A stretch of 64,000 bases of DNA from CAWAHD01 sp963781785 (GTDB lineage Bacteria; Planctomycetota; Planctomycetia; Isosphaerales; Isosphaeraceae), in NCBI GenBank assembly GCA_963781785.1, contig CAWAHD010000002.1, forward strand, positions 682,001 to 746,000. The letters are read 5' to 3'. The notes under the pieces were generated by a model, which searched no databases, was not told the origin of the DNA, and was given only the letters and a program-made list of their open reading frames with translations. A program made the translations under genes and the position numbers. Positions 1 to 8,925 of this stretch are shown here, piece after piece. The stretch's first letter is position 1, and each line of letters opens with the position of its first letter.

Positions 1-78
1 CTCGAAGCCATCCTCACCGACGCTCAGAAAAAGCAGTGGAAGGAGCTGCTCGGCCCGCCCTTTGAGCTGGGAGATTGA
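1..78 (+). CDS. C-terminal end of an unidentified protein (partial)
   Basis: Frame 1 is open from the window edge to a TGA at 76-78 and encodes 25 residues ending LTDAQKKQWKELLGPPFELGD. Tails of the form LTxxQKxxWKxLxGxPF are frequent at the C-termini of planctomycete exported or regulatory proteins, where they follow a run of helix-forming residues. The rest of the gene lies outside the window, so no function can be given. The next gene follows after 60 bases on the same strand. Confidence 0.5.
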   Translation, partial: LEAILTDAQKKQWKELLGPPFELGD

Positions 79-138
79 TCCGGGAATTCGAGAACGTTCA
101 CTGGTATAAGGAGCAGCCCCAGACAAGGAACGGGATTC

Positions 139-919
139 GTGAGCCCTGATGAACTCGAGCGCATGGCAACGCGCCTGCTGGCTGACCAGGACGCTAGAAC
201 GCCGGGGAGGCTTTCCTGTCAGCCTTGGGCGCTCACGATTGCCGAGGCATACGCTGTCCAGGCTGAAGTGGGCCGGCTTCGCGAACAGCGCGGTGAGCAC
301 TTGATCGGTTACAAGGTTGGCTGCACCAGCAAACCGATCCAGAAGCAGTTGGGGGTCGAGGAGCCGATCTTCGGCCGAATCTTCGACACAGGCTGTCATC
401 GTTCCGGCGCGTCTCTCTCACGCATGCTTTGCCAATCTGGCGGTGGAGGGCGAGCTGGCGGTGCGGCTCGGCAGCGATCTGATCGGACCGGCCGTTTCGG
501 AAGAGGCCTGTCGGGAGGCGATCGAAGCCGTCTTTCCCGTGGTCGAGATGCACCACTACGTCATTCCCGATGCCTGGCCCCCTGCGCAATGGTTGATCGC
601 CAGCGGCGGCATGCACGCTGGTTTCGTGTTCGACGAGCAGAGCACAGGTTACTCCGGCTTGGCAAGCTTCGCGCAGAGCCTGAGCATCCGCATCAACGAC
701 GTCATGGTCGGGGCCGCGGAGGATTCCGCGTCGCTCATCTCCCCCGTCGAATCGCTGCGTTGGCTCACTGGCCGGCTGGCACAGCTCGGACTCCAACTTG
801 GGAAGGGCCAGGTGATTCTGACCGGTTCCCCTTTGAAGTTGTATCCCGTCGCTCCCGGGAGCCGGGTCGTTGTCGAGGCGCCGCCCTTGGGAGCCTGTTG
901 GGTCGAGATTGCCCCGTGA
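139..919 (+). CDS. 2-keto-4-pentenoate hydratase / fumarylacetoacetate hydrolase family protein, frameshifted
   Basis: FAH-superfamily enzyme of the MhpD (2-oxopent-4-enoate hydratase) type, which acts on 2-oxo acids from aromatic ring cleavage. The first part (139 to about 410) starts at GTG after AAGGAACGG and reads to IFGRIFDTGCHRSG. From about 400 the family sequence continues in the next frame (SHACFANLAVEGELAVRL) and ends at TGA 917-919. The EGELAV segment fits the E-x-E metal-binding motif. The total length of about 260 residues is normal for the family. One base appears lost or gained between 395 and 415, so it is either an assembly error or a recent pseudogene. No other catabolic genes adjoin it. 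Confidence 0.75.
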
Positions 920-953
920 CAGAAACTGAATCGTTAGACGGCAAAGGCTCAGA

Positions 954-1433
954 ATGGCCTCAATCGGTTTCGACGATATCCGGCCTCTCTATGGCCTAAG
1001 ACTCGACACGCCAGACGTCGCGGCTTTCCTCAAACGCTTTCCCGACCACCGTGTTGGCAGGCCGAGCGACGGTGTCCAGTACGTCATCTTCCCGTCACTC
1101 GGCTTCGACCTGTCGTTCAGGCCACTCACCGGTCTACAAGGCGGCCGTACGAAGCACCTGCGAGTGCTTCAAAGCGTGTTCCTGTTCTGCAAGGGCGAAG
1201 AAAAACATGAAGAGTTCCGCGAGCCTCCGTTCGGCGTCTCGTTCACAGATACGAGGGAGAGGCTTCTCGAAAAGCTGGGCCAACCGTTCAAGACTTCGAT
1301 GCCCGATGGTGTCCAGTCAGCGTTTTTCGGCAGGGTCTACTGGGACCTGTGGCATGTCGATAGGCTCGCCGTCCACACCACGTACAAGCCCGAAACTTGG
1401 ACCCCTCGCGTGCTCACAGTGAGCCCGCAGTAA
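954..1433 (+). CDS. hypothetical protein, 159 aa
   Basis: Starts at ATG 954, 34 bases after the hydratase, and runs 159 codons to TAA. It is soluble, with no signal peptide or membrane segment. Seen features are an N-terminal DDIRPLYGLRLDTPDVAAFL segment and a conserved-looking FGVSFTDTRERLLEKLGQP segment, followed by a Trp/Tyr-rich C-terminus (FGRVYWDLWHVDRLAVH). The alternation of short strands and one helix resembles small immunity-type or SMI1-like proteins, but I do not recognise a family. The codon third positions are G/C-rich like its neighbours, which supports real coding. Confidence 0.6.
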   Translation: MASIGFDDIRPLYGLRLDTPDVAAFLKRFPDHRVGRPSDGVQYVIFPSLGFDLSFRPLTGLQGGRTKHLRVLQSVFLFCKGEEKHEEFREPPFGVSFTDTRERLLEKLGQPFKTSMPDGVQSAFFGRVYWDLWHVDRLAVHTTYKPETWTPRVLTVSPQ

Positions 1434-2082
1434 GCCCATCGAATCTGATAACACCTCGGACCTGAGCCATTTGGTCTCCTTCGTTGGCTCATTCCGGTTT
1501 CCTGTTCCAACGCGACCTCCTCGCGGGCCGACGGCAGCCAGACAAAAAAGGCAACGGGCCCTGGCCCGGCACGACGATATCCTGGCGAATGATCCCAGCA
1601 GGCACCGGTCAGACCTGTCCGCACCGACTCTCGATCATCCGTGACGCCCCCGGATTGACGTAAGTCCCGAATCGATGGATCAAAGATCGCCGCTTCGAAC
1701 CCGATATTCACCCTTTACGCTTCGTACAATTGTAGGGCAGGAATGTCTCGCGGCCAAGAGGTCGTCTCGAAATAGACTCGACAACGGCATCGAGGAGTAC
1801 AAGCGATGGGCCGGAAACCCAATCCGCACGGCAATTACCGACGAATTCAGATTGGCGATATCGTCGTCTCGCGAAATTCCGGAGGATCGCCGGGCCGGCG
1901 GAGAAGCGGGGTTAGCGTGCGATGTCGCACAGATTCGCCACGGGTCGGACCGAGCGGTACGCCACCTGGATTTTTTGTACCGCGATCGGCTCATGGAACG
2001 AAGGCGCCGTGGTCGCGGTCGACGCATTGAACATGCGAGGTCTTTTGACTTGGCAAATCTTTCGGCCGTTGATCAAGGCGCC
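1434..2082. other. intergenic stretch without a convincing gene
   Basis: About 650 bases between the hypothetical gene and the convergent dipeptidase. Reading frames cross it on both strands, but none has a start with a ribosome-binding site, family-like sequence or consistent codon use. The part around 1680-1900 has lower GC than its surroundings. No hairpin or repeat was recognised. Confidence 0.4.
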
Positions 2083-3210
2083 TCAGGCGTGGCCAGTCGT
2101 CGCCTTGTCGAAAACCCGGCAAAAGTTGCCGCCGCCGATCTCGCCGATCTCGCCGGGCGTGAAGCCCTGGCGCAGCATCTCCGCGACAGCCGCCTTGAAG
2201 AATCCGCCGGACAGGCCGGACCAGGCGGCATTGGTGGATTGGCCGGGCCGGGCGGACAGGATGTCGGTGTCGCTGCCGATGCCGACGTGGTCGACGCCGA
2301 TGGCGTCCACGAGCGCCTTGATGCCCGCGATGTACTCGCCCATCGAGTCGGACAGCTTGGTCCACACGCCAATCACGCCGCCGGCCTCGGCGACCACGCG
2401 GGCGTGGTCCTTGCTGATCAGCCGCGGCGCCATCATTTTCGCCATCCGGGGGTTCTTGCCCGCCCGCGTGTCGAGGCTTGTGTGGGAGACGATCACCGGC
2501 CGCGTGGACACCTTCAGCGCGCCAAGCACGGTCTCGTGGCTGGCGTGGGCGAGGTCGACGACGATGCCCAGCCGGTTGCACTCCTTGATGACGGCCGCGC
2601 CGAAGGCGGTCAGGCCGCCCAGGCGGGGGGGCTCGGTGTAGATGTCGCCAAGCGGCTCGACCTTATCACCTTTATCGTGCAGCAATTGAAGGTGCCGGAG
2701 TCCGCGCTTGTACACCTCTTCCACCCGCTCGAGGTGTCCTTCAAGGAAATGCGCCCCTTCGATCGACTGGACGAGCGCCGGCTGGCGCTTGTCGTGCGCG
2801 GCCTGGAGGTCTTTCAGGTTCATGGCGCGGGTCAGGCGGTCCTTTCCCAGCAGGCCGTCGACTGCGGTGAGCCCTTGAAGAAACGTGGTGTAGGGCTCGC
2901 GGGCATTGAAGTCGAGGCGGAAGGCCGCGCAGACGGCCGTCAACCCCGAGCGCTTGATCTCGTCGGCCAGGTCAAGGTTGGACTGTGACTTCTGTTGCTC
3001 CTTCCGACCCTGCTCTGGCCGTGCCCCCCCGGGTGTGACATGGTTGTGCATGTCGATGCCGATGGTGCCGGCCAGAACCTCCGCGACCCGCGAATCCTCC
3101 GTCTCGGCCTGCGCCCGGAGCCGCTCCGGCGCGAGCATCACAGCGACGTTCGCCCCGACCGCTCCCGCCAAGAATTCTCGCCGCGTATGACGCCATTGCA
3201 TGATTGACAC
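2083..3210 (-). CDS. exported membrane dipeptidase, peptidase family M19
   Basis: Binuclear zinc dipeptidase of the renal dipeptidase (M19) family, 375 aa. A twin-arginine leader (TRREFLAGA, residues 9-17) predicts Tat export. Candidate metal ligands follow family order: MHNH at 54-57, Glu151 in SIEGAHF, His222 in DLAHAS, His243 in SHTS and Asp314 in GIGSDTD. The C-terminus FTPGEIGEIGGGNFCRVF is also typical (the enzyme is often followed by GGNxLR). It probably cleaves dipeptides or related amide bonds outside the cytoplasm. The gene stands alone, convergent with the left-hand genes and divergent from the TPR gene to the right. Confidence 0.9.
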   Translation of the reverse strand: MSIMQWRHTRREFLAGAVGANVAVMLAPERLRAQAETEDSRVAEVLAGTIGIDMHNHVTPGGARPEQGRKEQQKSQSNLDLADEIKRSGLTAVCAAFRLDFNAREPYTTFLQGLTAVDGLLGKDRLTRAMNLKDLQAAHDKRQPALVQSIEGAHFLEGHLERVEEVYKRGLRHLQLLHDKGDKVEPLGDIYTEPPRLGGLTAFGAAVIKECNRLGIVVDLAHASHETVLGALKVSTRPVIVSHTSLDTRAGKNPRMAKMMAPRLISKDHARVVAEAGGVIGVWTKLSDSMGEYIAGIKALVDAIGVDHVGIGSDTDILSARPGQSTNAAWSGLSGGFFKAAVAEMLRQGFTPGEIGEIGGGNFCRVFDKATTGHA

Positions 3211-3615
3211 CCTTGTTAACTTTGCAAACCATCACTGATCCCCGCGAGACGTAACTGCATCCGCGACTGCGGGAACGTCTATCATCAACGTGAGATTATA
3301 ACGGCCGGCCCCTCCCTCGCGTGGTGAGGAATTCTAAAATCCCCTTCATCCATCGGGAGGAGCGCGCCGGCGAGTAGCGAGTCGCAGCATCATGGCCGGC
3401 TCGCAGGCAGCCGGCGAACGGGACGGCTCGCATCAACGCAAGTTTGACCGTGATCGAATGAGGCCGAATCCGGCTTCTCGCGTGGGTGAACGCGCCTCTC
3501 GACGGAGATCCGAGCCGGGCCGTAAAATGATGAATGCCCAAGGGACGATTACGAATGCGCACATTTGCCACGGCCGGCATGGGTTCGATCGAAGTCTATG
3601 CCCGGAGCGATGCCG

Positions 3616-5181
3616 ATGCACGTGCTCATCCAGAAAGAGCGCACCAGCCGATGGCTGAACGTCTCCGTCTTGTTGACATTGATTGCGATTATTGCCATCA
3701 ATCTCTCGATGTACCTGGGCATCGATCGCGACCATGAGCCGCTGATCACCCGCGTCGTGGATGCGGCCGATCTCTCCCCGCCCGCTCCGGTCGTGGTGAA
3801 GCGCGAGGAAAGTCTGCTCGCCCGGAAGGTCCGCCGGGAGAAGGAGGAGGCCGAGGCCAAGCTCGAGGCGCTCGCGCGGACGAGCCGCCAGGAGAAGGAG
3901 GCGGCCGAGGCCAAGCTCGAGGCGCTCACGCGGACGAGCCGCCAGGAGAAGGAGGAGGCCGAGGCCAAGCTCGATGCGCTCTCCCGCAAGATCCGCGAGC
4001 TCGAGAACGAGACTGACCGGAACCTGGGACGACTGGACAGCGCCCTGGACCAGCAGAAACAACAGACCAGCCGGCAGATGGCCGAACAGGTCGAATGGTT
4101 CCAGCGGATGTCGGAGCAAATCGACAAGACGAAGCGGGAACGCGTTGCCGCGAACAATCGAGCCGGAGCAGGAATGAATCGAGCCGTCAATTTTCGCGTC
4201 GTGCTCCCCCTGGAGAGGATTCTGGGCCCGGATCGAGTGCGGCAGCCCGAGCCCCCAGCATCCGCTTTGACCCCGGTCGACGGCGGTTATAATGAACTCT
4301 TCAAGCAGGCCGAGGACCTCTACCGGGGACGGAATTACCGGGTAGCCGCCGGGATTTACTCGGACCTGATCGACCGATATCCACAGGCCCGGACCGTTTA
4401 TCTCAGGCGCGGCGACTGTTTTGCTTCGCTCAAGAACTTCGACATGGCAATCTCCGACTTCGGGATGGCGATCCAGCTCATGCCGATCGACCCGCGAGCC
4501 TACCTCGCAAGGAGCTGGGCTTATCTCGGCAAAGCAGCGACCGATCTGGCCCTGGCAGACGCGCTCGAGGCGCTCCGCATGGAACCGACGCTCGCCGAGG
4601 CTCATCTGATTCGCGCCGAAGTCTTCGCCCGCAAGGGGCAGCCCGACCAGGCCGGCACCGCGCGCTCGGAAGCCATGAACACCTTTTATCGCCGCGGAGT
4701 GGCTTCCATCATCAATCACGATTATGACCCCGGAATCGCCGATCTGAAGCGTGTGATCCGGCACGACCCGAGCCACGCCACGGCGCATGTCTGGTGTGCC
4801 AAAGCTCACTACCTGCGCCTTGACTTCCCGAGCGCCGTCCAGGAATTCACCCAGGCGATCACGCTCAAGCCGAACGACAGAGAGAGCTACAACGATCGCG
4901 GCATGGCCTATTTTCGAACCGGTGCGTTCGCCGCTGCACTTTCTGATTTCGATCGCGCGATCCGACTCGATCCGAGGTTCCACGAAGCCTACTCGAACCG
5001 AGGGACGGTCCTCCTGGCCCAGGGAAATCCTGAGCGAGCCGCCGCTGATTTCTCCGTCGTCATCCAGCTCGATCCGCGCAACGCGGCCGCGTATCGGATC
5101 CGTAGCGTGGCCTACGAGCAAATGGGCTACGCATTGCAGGCAGCCGGCGATCGGCGCATCGCCGAGTCCCTGAGCCAATGA
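3616..5181 (+). CDS. membrane-anchored coiled-coil TPR protein
   Basis: About 520 residues. I place the start at ATG 3616 because GGAG at 3604-3607 is well spaced; in-frame ATGs at 3565 and 3610 are alternatives. One membrane segment (LNVSVLLTLIAIIAINLSMY) follows a short basic N-terminus. Next comes a charged coiled coil with 18-residue near-identical units (LEALxRTSRQEKExAEAK; 54-bp DNA repeat around 3855-3970), a linker, and a C-terminal half of TPR units, for example around residues FDMAISDFGMAIQLMPIDP and FAAALSDFDRAIRLDPRF. It probably is a scaffold at the membrane with the TPRs exposed; partner unknown. Confidence 0.8.
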   Translation: MHVLIQKERTSRWLNVSVLLTLIAIIAINLSMYLGIDRDHEPLITRVVDAADLSPPAPVVVKREESLLARKVRREKEEAEAKLEALARTSRQEKEAAEAKLEALTRTSRQEKEEAEAKLDALSRKIRELENETDRNLGRLDSALDQQKQQTSRQMAEQVEWFQRMSEQIDKTKRERVAANNRAGAGMNRAVNFRVVLPLERILGPDRVRQPEPPASALTPVDGGYNELFKQAEDLYRGRNYRVAAGIYSDLIDRYPQARTVYLRRGDCFASLKNFDMAISDFGMAIQLMPIDPRAYLARSWAYLGKAATDLALADALEALRMEPTLAEAHLIRAEVFARKGQPDQAGTARSEAMNTFYRRGVASIINHDYDPGIADLKRVIRHDPSHATAHVWCAKAHYLRLDFPSAVQEFTQAITLKPNDRESYNDRGMAYFRTGAFAAALSDFDRAIRLDPRFHEAYSNRGTVLLAQGNPERAAADFSVVIQLDPRNAAAYRIRSVAYEQMGYALQAAGDRRIAESLSQ

Positions 5182-5232
5182 TGCCTCGAGACGGCGTTTC
5201 CGAACGATGGAGACATCCACACGATAAGGCGA

Positions 5233-5625
5233 TCAATCGCTCCACACGGGATTGCGGTGCGCCGCCTCGATTGTGCGATCAGTCCCGCCCGTGCGCCGAC
5301 CATCCGGATCGGCCTGCTCGTGAGGGCGGTGTTCGGGCTCAATCGCTGGGCGATGAATCGGCCCGGCGTTCGGGCGGCGGGGATTGGAAAGCCTCGCCGT
5401 CGCCGACACGATCAGGGCGAGGATTGCGAGGGCGAGGGTTCCGTACGAAAACCCCCGGCACCTCTCGACGATGACGATCTCGGGGACGGGCGCAGTGGAC
5501 CCGCCGGCAAGACACGGGGCCGTGCTCGCCCCGGGTACGTTCGCGGCCGCCCTTTCCTTGGCGCGCCGGGGCGATTCTCCCCGGTCCTCGTCCCAATCGA
5601 AATCGAAATCAGAATCGATGAGCAT
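5233..5625 (-). CDS. small acidic single-pass membrane protein, hypothetical
   Basis: 130 codons from ATG 5625. The N-terminus is strongly acidic (MLIDSDFDFDWDEDRGES), followed by a basic/Pro-rich linker, a single hydrophobic segment (YGTLALAILALIVSATARL) and a His/Arg/Pro-rich tail. The reading frame extends further upstream to 5862, but that part does not look like protein. No clear ribosome-binding site precedes 5625. It converges on the TPR gene with a 51-base gap. Composition and a plausible membrane segment are the only support; function unknown. Confidence 0.45.
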   Translation of the reverse strand: MLIDSDFDFDWDEDRGESPRRAKERAAANVPGASTAPCLAGGSTAPVPEIVIVERCRGFSYGTLALAILALIVSATARLSNPRRPNAGPIHRPAIEPEHRPHEQADPDGRRTGGTDRTIEAAHRNPVWSD

Positions 5626-5960
5626 CGTTGCCGGCCCGATCACGTTGAAATCGCTTGGTGAAAACAAACGGACCAACAATGAAGAAAGGCAGAACCTTGA
5701 GACTATCAAATGGCCGTGACGAGAGCGAGAGCTCCGTTCCAGGCCAGGAGCGAGCCTCGTTCGACCGTTGAGGGTGACCCAGACTCCCATGAGTTGGTTG
5801 CCATCCCTCGATCGGCCGTGTGATCCTAAGGAATATCGGGTGTCTCGCAAACTCTTGACCACTGGCGAACCTCCGAACTCAGTCGACCGTACAGCAAAGG
5901 CAGTGTGGTGCGCCCGCCGCTTGCTCGAGCGGGTCGCGTCGCCCTGCCGGAGAGCGTCCG

Positions 5961-6368
5961 ATGAGGCTGAGGCCCCGCTTGCGCGTTCGGACCATGATGG
6001 CGCTCATCGCCTTCATCGCTCTCGGCTTCGCCATCACGTTCGAGGTGAAGAATCACGCGCAGCGAGATCGAGTGCTCAGGCATAGAGCGACCTGCTATCG
6101 CGAAGCGGCCATCCACTTCAGGCGTGCGTGGGAATGCGACAGCGCCGACCGGAGCCAGAAGCCCTACCAATCGGCAGAAAGGACCAGGCTGTGGGCCAGT
6201 GAGCTCGTCCTCAGCCCCTGTATGGCCGGCGCCTTTCGCTCCTGGGGATCCGAGTACCTTCAGCACCTGTATTGGGGCAACAGGATCTTCGACCAGGTCG
6301 ACGACTCGGACCGGCTCCTGACGGCCATCGAAGCGAAGCTCATGATCCCCTTCCCAACAGGCCGCTAA
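5961..6368 (+). CDS. small membrane protein of the RxRVRTMM type, hypothetical
   Basis: 135 aa. It starts MRLRPRLRVRTMMALIAFIALGF, a basic stretch followed by one membrane helix. This N-terminus recurs in many small planctomycete proteins in front of variable C-terminal regions. The remainder is a soluble His/Arg-rich helix (HRATCYREAAIHFRRAW) and a tail ending LTAIEAKLMIPFPTGR. The last part of the gene and 75 bases beyond it are duplicated 1494 bases downstream (7764-7937), indicating an old paralogous copy or rearrangement. Function unknown. Confidence 0.7.
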   Translation: MRLRPRLRVRTMMALIAFIALGFAITFEVKNHAQRDRVLRHRATCYREAAIHFRRAWECDSADRSQKPYQSAERTRLWASELVLSPCMAGAFRSWGSEYLQHLYWGNRIFDQVDDSDRLLTAIEAKLMIPFPTGR

Positions 6369-6443
6369 AGGGGGCGCGCCAAACACCCGTCTGGCAAGAC
6401 GAGCCAAGCAGCCTTCCGGCGAGCATCGTGCGGGGACGTCATC
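6270..6443 (+). repeat. direct duplication, copy 1 (gene tail plus downstream)
   Basis: 174 bases here match 7764-7937 in the same orientation without gaps and with only scattered substitutions. The unit starts at TATTGGGGCAACAGG inside the 3' end of the 5961-6368 gene and ends at GGGGACGTCATC downstream of it. The substitutions show the copying is not recent. The two copies flank the parDE and HNH segment. Confidence 0.85.
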
Positions 6444-6548
6444 GTTGCAAAAGGTGCGGGTGCGCTCGAAGTCCTCCGCCTCGTCGCCAAGTGCCGTTCC
6501 AGATCTGACACCGCGGATAAGCCGGAGCCGCTTGCCGGGCGTTTGGGC

Positions 6549-6589
6549 GAGTAGCGAACTTTGACAAAGTTCGCTACTCCGGGTATGCT
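6549..6589 (+). promoter_or_regulatory. parDE promoter with palindromic operator over the -35 box
   Basis: A perfect inverted repeat lies at 6549-6579: 14-base arms (GAGTAGCGAACTTT and its complement) around GAC. The centre contains TTGACA (6561-6566), and TATGCT follows after exactly 17 bases (6584-6589), which together make a near-consensus sigma-70 promoter. The start codon of parD is 40 bases further on. An operator overlapping the -35 element is what is expected for autorepression by a ParD-type antitoxin or its complex with the toxin. Confidence 0.8.
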
Positions 6590-6629
6590 GAGGGGAACGG
6601 TTTGAGTCACGACTAGCGAGGAAGATTCC

Positions 6630-6899
6630 ATGAACGTTTCACTCACGGCAGAGCTCGAGCAACTGATTCATAAAAAGGTTGAGACTGGCATGTACCTCTC
6701 AGCCAGCGAAGTGGTCCGCGAAGCGCTTCGGCTGCTCGACGAGCGTGACAAGATTCAAGCGATGAAGTTCGAGGAGGTTCGGAAGGAGATCCAAATCGGT
6801 ATCGACCAGGCCGACCGTGGAATGGTCGCACCGTTCGATGTCCCTGGCACGCTCGCGAAGGTCCGTAGCCGCCGCCGGAACGGAAACGGGGGAGCGTGA
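6630..6899 (+). CDS. parD: type II antitoxin, ParD / CC2985 family
   Basis: 89 aa. The N-terminal part is a ribbon-helix-helix (NVSLTAELEQLIHKKVETG ... SASEVVREALRLLDERD), the DNA-binding fold of ParD antitoxins. The C-terminal part (from about residue 45) is the flexible toxin-binding arm with a basic end. It starts at ATG 6630 after GAGGAAG with good spacing. The stop overlaps the start of parE by one base, so the two are translationally coupled. It should neutralise ParE and repress its own promoter through the palindrome at 6549-6579. Confidence 0.9.
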   Translation: MNVSLTAELEQLIHKKVETGMYLSASEVVREALRLLDERDKIQAMKFEEVRKEIQIGIDQADRGMVAPFDVPGTLAKVRSRRRNGNGGA

Positions 6900-7189
6900 T
6901 GGCCCGTGTCGTGCGCTCCGAACAGGCTCAGCAAGATTTGGAAGGAATCCTCGATTACCTCGATAGCCAGAGCGACCAAGCTGCCGATCGTTTCGCGACC
7001 AAGTTTGACCAAACTTGCGACCTGCACGCAATGCATCCGCAAATCGGCGGGAGTGCGGAGGAGTATGCGCCGGCCCTCCGGTATTTCACGGTGTGGAACT
7101 ACGCGATCTTCTATCGACCCATCGAAGACGGCATTGAAATCGTCCGCATGATCCACGGTGCCCGCGACATCCCCCAGCTCTTTAAGTAA
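6899..7189 (+). CDS. parE: type II toxin, ParE / RelE superfamily
   Basis: 96 aa from ATG 6899 (a GTG at 6896 is also possible). The start ARVVRSEQAQQDLEGILDYL and the end WNYAIFYRPIEDGIEIVRMIHGARDI are the hallmark ends of the ParE fold: helical hairpin, then beta sheet with YRP and a terminal HGARD motif. Family members poison DNA gyrase and are held inactive by ParD. Full length and undamaged, so the module may be functional. It overlaps parD by one base. Confidence 0.9.
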   Translation: MARVVRSEQAQQDLEGILDYLDSQSDQAADRFATKFDQTCDLHAMHPQIGGSAEEYAPALRYFTVWNYAIFYRPIEDGIEIVRMIHGARDIPQLFK

Positions 7190-7261
7190 TGTCCGGGAGG
7201 AGACAGCCCTTCATTGAAAGCCGGCTTATTCAGCGCACACCTTCCGTCGGTAACGCCAGCC

Positions 7262-7393
7262 GCGGAACGCGAGCTGATCCGCGACCGATGCGACATGTTA
7301 GCTACGCGCAGGATCCTGAAATGCCGAACGAACGGGAAAGCAACCTACGCTCGGGTTCGCCTCCCGGTTTCCGCCATGTGCAAACTAATTGCG
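7262..7393 (+). repeat. dispersed TIR repeat, copy A (partial)
   Basis: Internal part of the dispersed repeat family, from the GCGAGCTGATCCGCGACCGA block through the internal hairpin region (TGCCGAACGAACGG) to GTGCAAACTAATTGCG. Both terminal inverted repeats are lost. Orientation is the same as all other copies. Confidence 0.75.
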
Positions 7394-7401
7394 CTCTGGT
7401 C

Positions 7402-7758
7402 GACGTTGAACGGGCCGACCTTTCCGATGAAGATCTCCGGACCGCGATTCGTGCAGGTCGTCTTCTTTTTCCCATGGTCGAGACTTCTACACCAGTGGGC
7501 GAGAAGCGGCTTCGCCGCGGGCGGGCGGAGCTACGAACACTGACGCTCGAAAACTACAGGTTCAGTTGTGCCCTACGCGACGTCGCGAATCCGGATCTGT
7601 TGATTGCGAGTCATGTAATCGGTTGGTCGACAAGCGCAGAAACGCGCGGCGATCTGAGGAACACGACCTGTCTCTGCCGCTTGCATGATGCGCTCTTCGA
7701 CACAGGGTATTGGTCGCTCACGGACGATTTGCCGGTCATCCGGCGGACGGGAATCGAC
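7402..7758 (+). pseudogene. HNH endonuclease remnant
   Basis: Frame 1 from about 7477 to 7758 resembles a C-terminal HNH domain: RAELRTLTLENYRFSCAL, then LIASHVIGWS (the His of the motif), RGDLRNTTCLCRLHDALFDTG (Asn, paired Cys and His-Asp). One zinc-ligand Cys of the usual CALC pair is Arg here (CALR), and there is no proper start. The sequence upstream of 7400 is dispersed repeat, and the downstream end runs into the duplicated tail segment. It is a truncated, probably inactive nuclease gene. Confidence 0.6.
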
Positions 7759-7763
7759 TCTCG

Positions 7764-7937
7764 TACTGGGGCAACAGGATCTTCGACCAGGTTGACGGCG
7801 CGGACCGGCTCCTGACGGCCATCGAAGCGAAGCTCCTGATCCCCTTCCCAACAGGCCGCTGAAGAGGGCGCGCCAAACACCCGTCAGGCAAGGCGAGCCA
7901 AGCAGCCTTCCGGCGAGCATTGTGCGGGGACGTCATC
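7764..7937 (+). repeat. direct duplication, copy 2 (gene tail fragment)
   Basis: Gap-free diverged copy of 6270-6443. It still reads as the C-terminal 32 residues of the 5961-6368 product (VDGADRLLTAIEAKLLIPFP) followed by the same downstream bases, but lacks any 5' part of the gene. It is therefore a gene fragment left by duplication. Confidence 0.8.
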
Positions 7938-8925
7938 CATTTCCCGGACGCGGTGCTGTCGCGGTGCGTGTCCTTGCCCTTCGAGCTCGCGGAAATGGGT
8001 CGCGCGAAGGGCCGTGAGTGAGACGTGGCATCCTGGAAGCGAAGAGTCGCCTGACGGCCCTTCCACCCCTTCTCCATGGCGCAGCACCAGCGAGCACGCC
8101 GCTACAGGCTGTCCACCAGACGTGCCTGCTCGGTCGCATCATCGACGATCACTAAAGCAACCTCACTCGAACAAGCGACGGCATCCTCTGGTTCAAATGC
8201 GAAACGCACGCCCCACTCGCCGCCGGTGGTGGACGGACTTGCTGGCTGGGAACACGAGAGTCGCTGGACCGATTCGAGCTCACAAGGGTCGAGCTCGAGA
8301 TGGGCCACGAGATCGCACGCGACTCGTTTGACCTGGTCCTCACTCGTGTCAGGTTCTTTCCTTGTCGGGCTACGAGGCAAGTCCGCCCAACGAGCGGATG
8401 TAATCCTGCGCGTGCTGGATTTCGGCTGCGGTGAAGCCCCTCCAATGACGACTCCTTCGCAGCGCGTCATAGGCGAATTGCTCTTGCTCCAGACGAGTCA
8501 ATCTCCGGAACGAATCAGCTCCGATGGTCCTGAAGTGTCCATAGTGCCTCAAAGAGATGGCTCCAATCGCTTCAAGACATCGTCCGCAACGACCGTTCCG
8601 CCTCGCCGGCCAATCATGGATGCGTCCGTTGCGATTGAAGCAAGCGCCCGGGGGTAACAGCCCCAGCCCTGCGAGCGCTCGCCAATCCGCCTGCGGCCGT
8701 ACGCTCTGTCGTTTCGCTCGCGGCGGCTCTGGACAAACTCGAAAGTGGGCAGTTTCACCGGTCTTCCTAGCCCAGTTTAACACGGGTTGCCGCTTGAGTC
8801 ATGGTCTCTTCGACGAGCCTGAGTTCCCTCGTTCGCGCAATCAATCCCCGGCATGCCCGATGACGCGCGCGGGCACGCGAGATGGGACGAAGTTCCAAAC
8901 CTGGCGAACTCCCGGCCGCGACCGG
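7938..8925. other. region with only weak coding evidence
   Basis: Nearly 1 kb without a confident gene. Two overlapping minus-strand reading frames have protein-like ends. One stops at 8370 with the helix RHWRGFTAAEIQHAQDYIRSLG. The other stops at 8102 with a beta-strand-like end (WGVRFAFEPEDAVACSSEVALVIVDDATEQ split here only for length). Neither has a recognisable start, ribosome-binding site or family match. They may be the decayed halves of one or two small genes. Confidence 0.3.

Noticed and set aside
1675..2988. A 437-codon plus-strand frame over the dipeptidase gene
   Set aside because: Most of it is the antisense of the M19 dipeptidase; its first 400 bases have no protein-like pattern or ribosome-binding site.
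3392..3460. Similarity to 33820-33900 (CGTTTGACCGTCAAAGAATG-like stretch) as a further dispersed repeat
   Set aside because: The likeness is short and has many mismatches; it was not strong enough to define an element.
6549..6579. The palindrome before parD as a transcription terminator
   Set aside because: It has no T-run, contains a -35 box and is followed by a -10 box at ideal spacing, so it is an operator-promoter.
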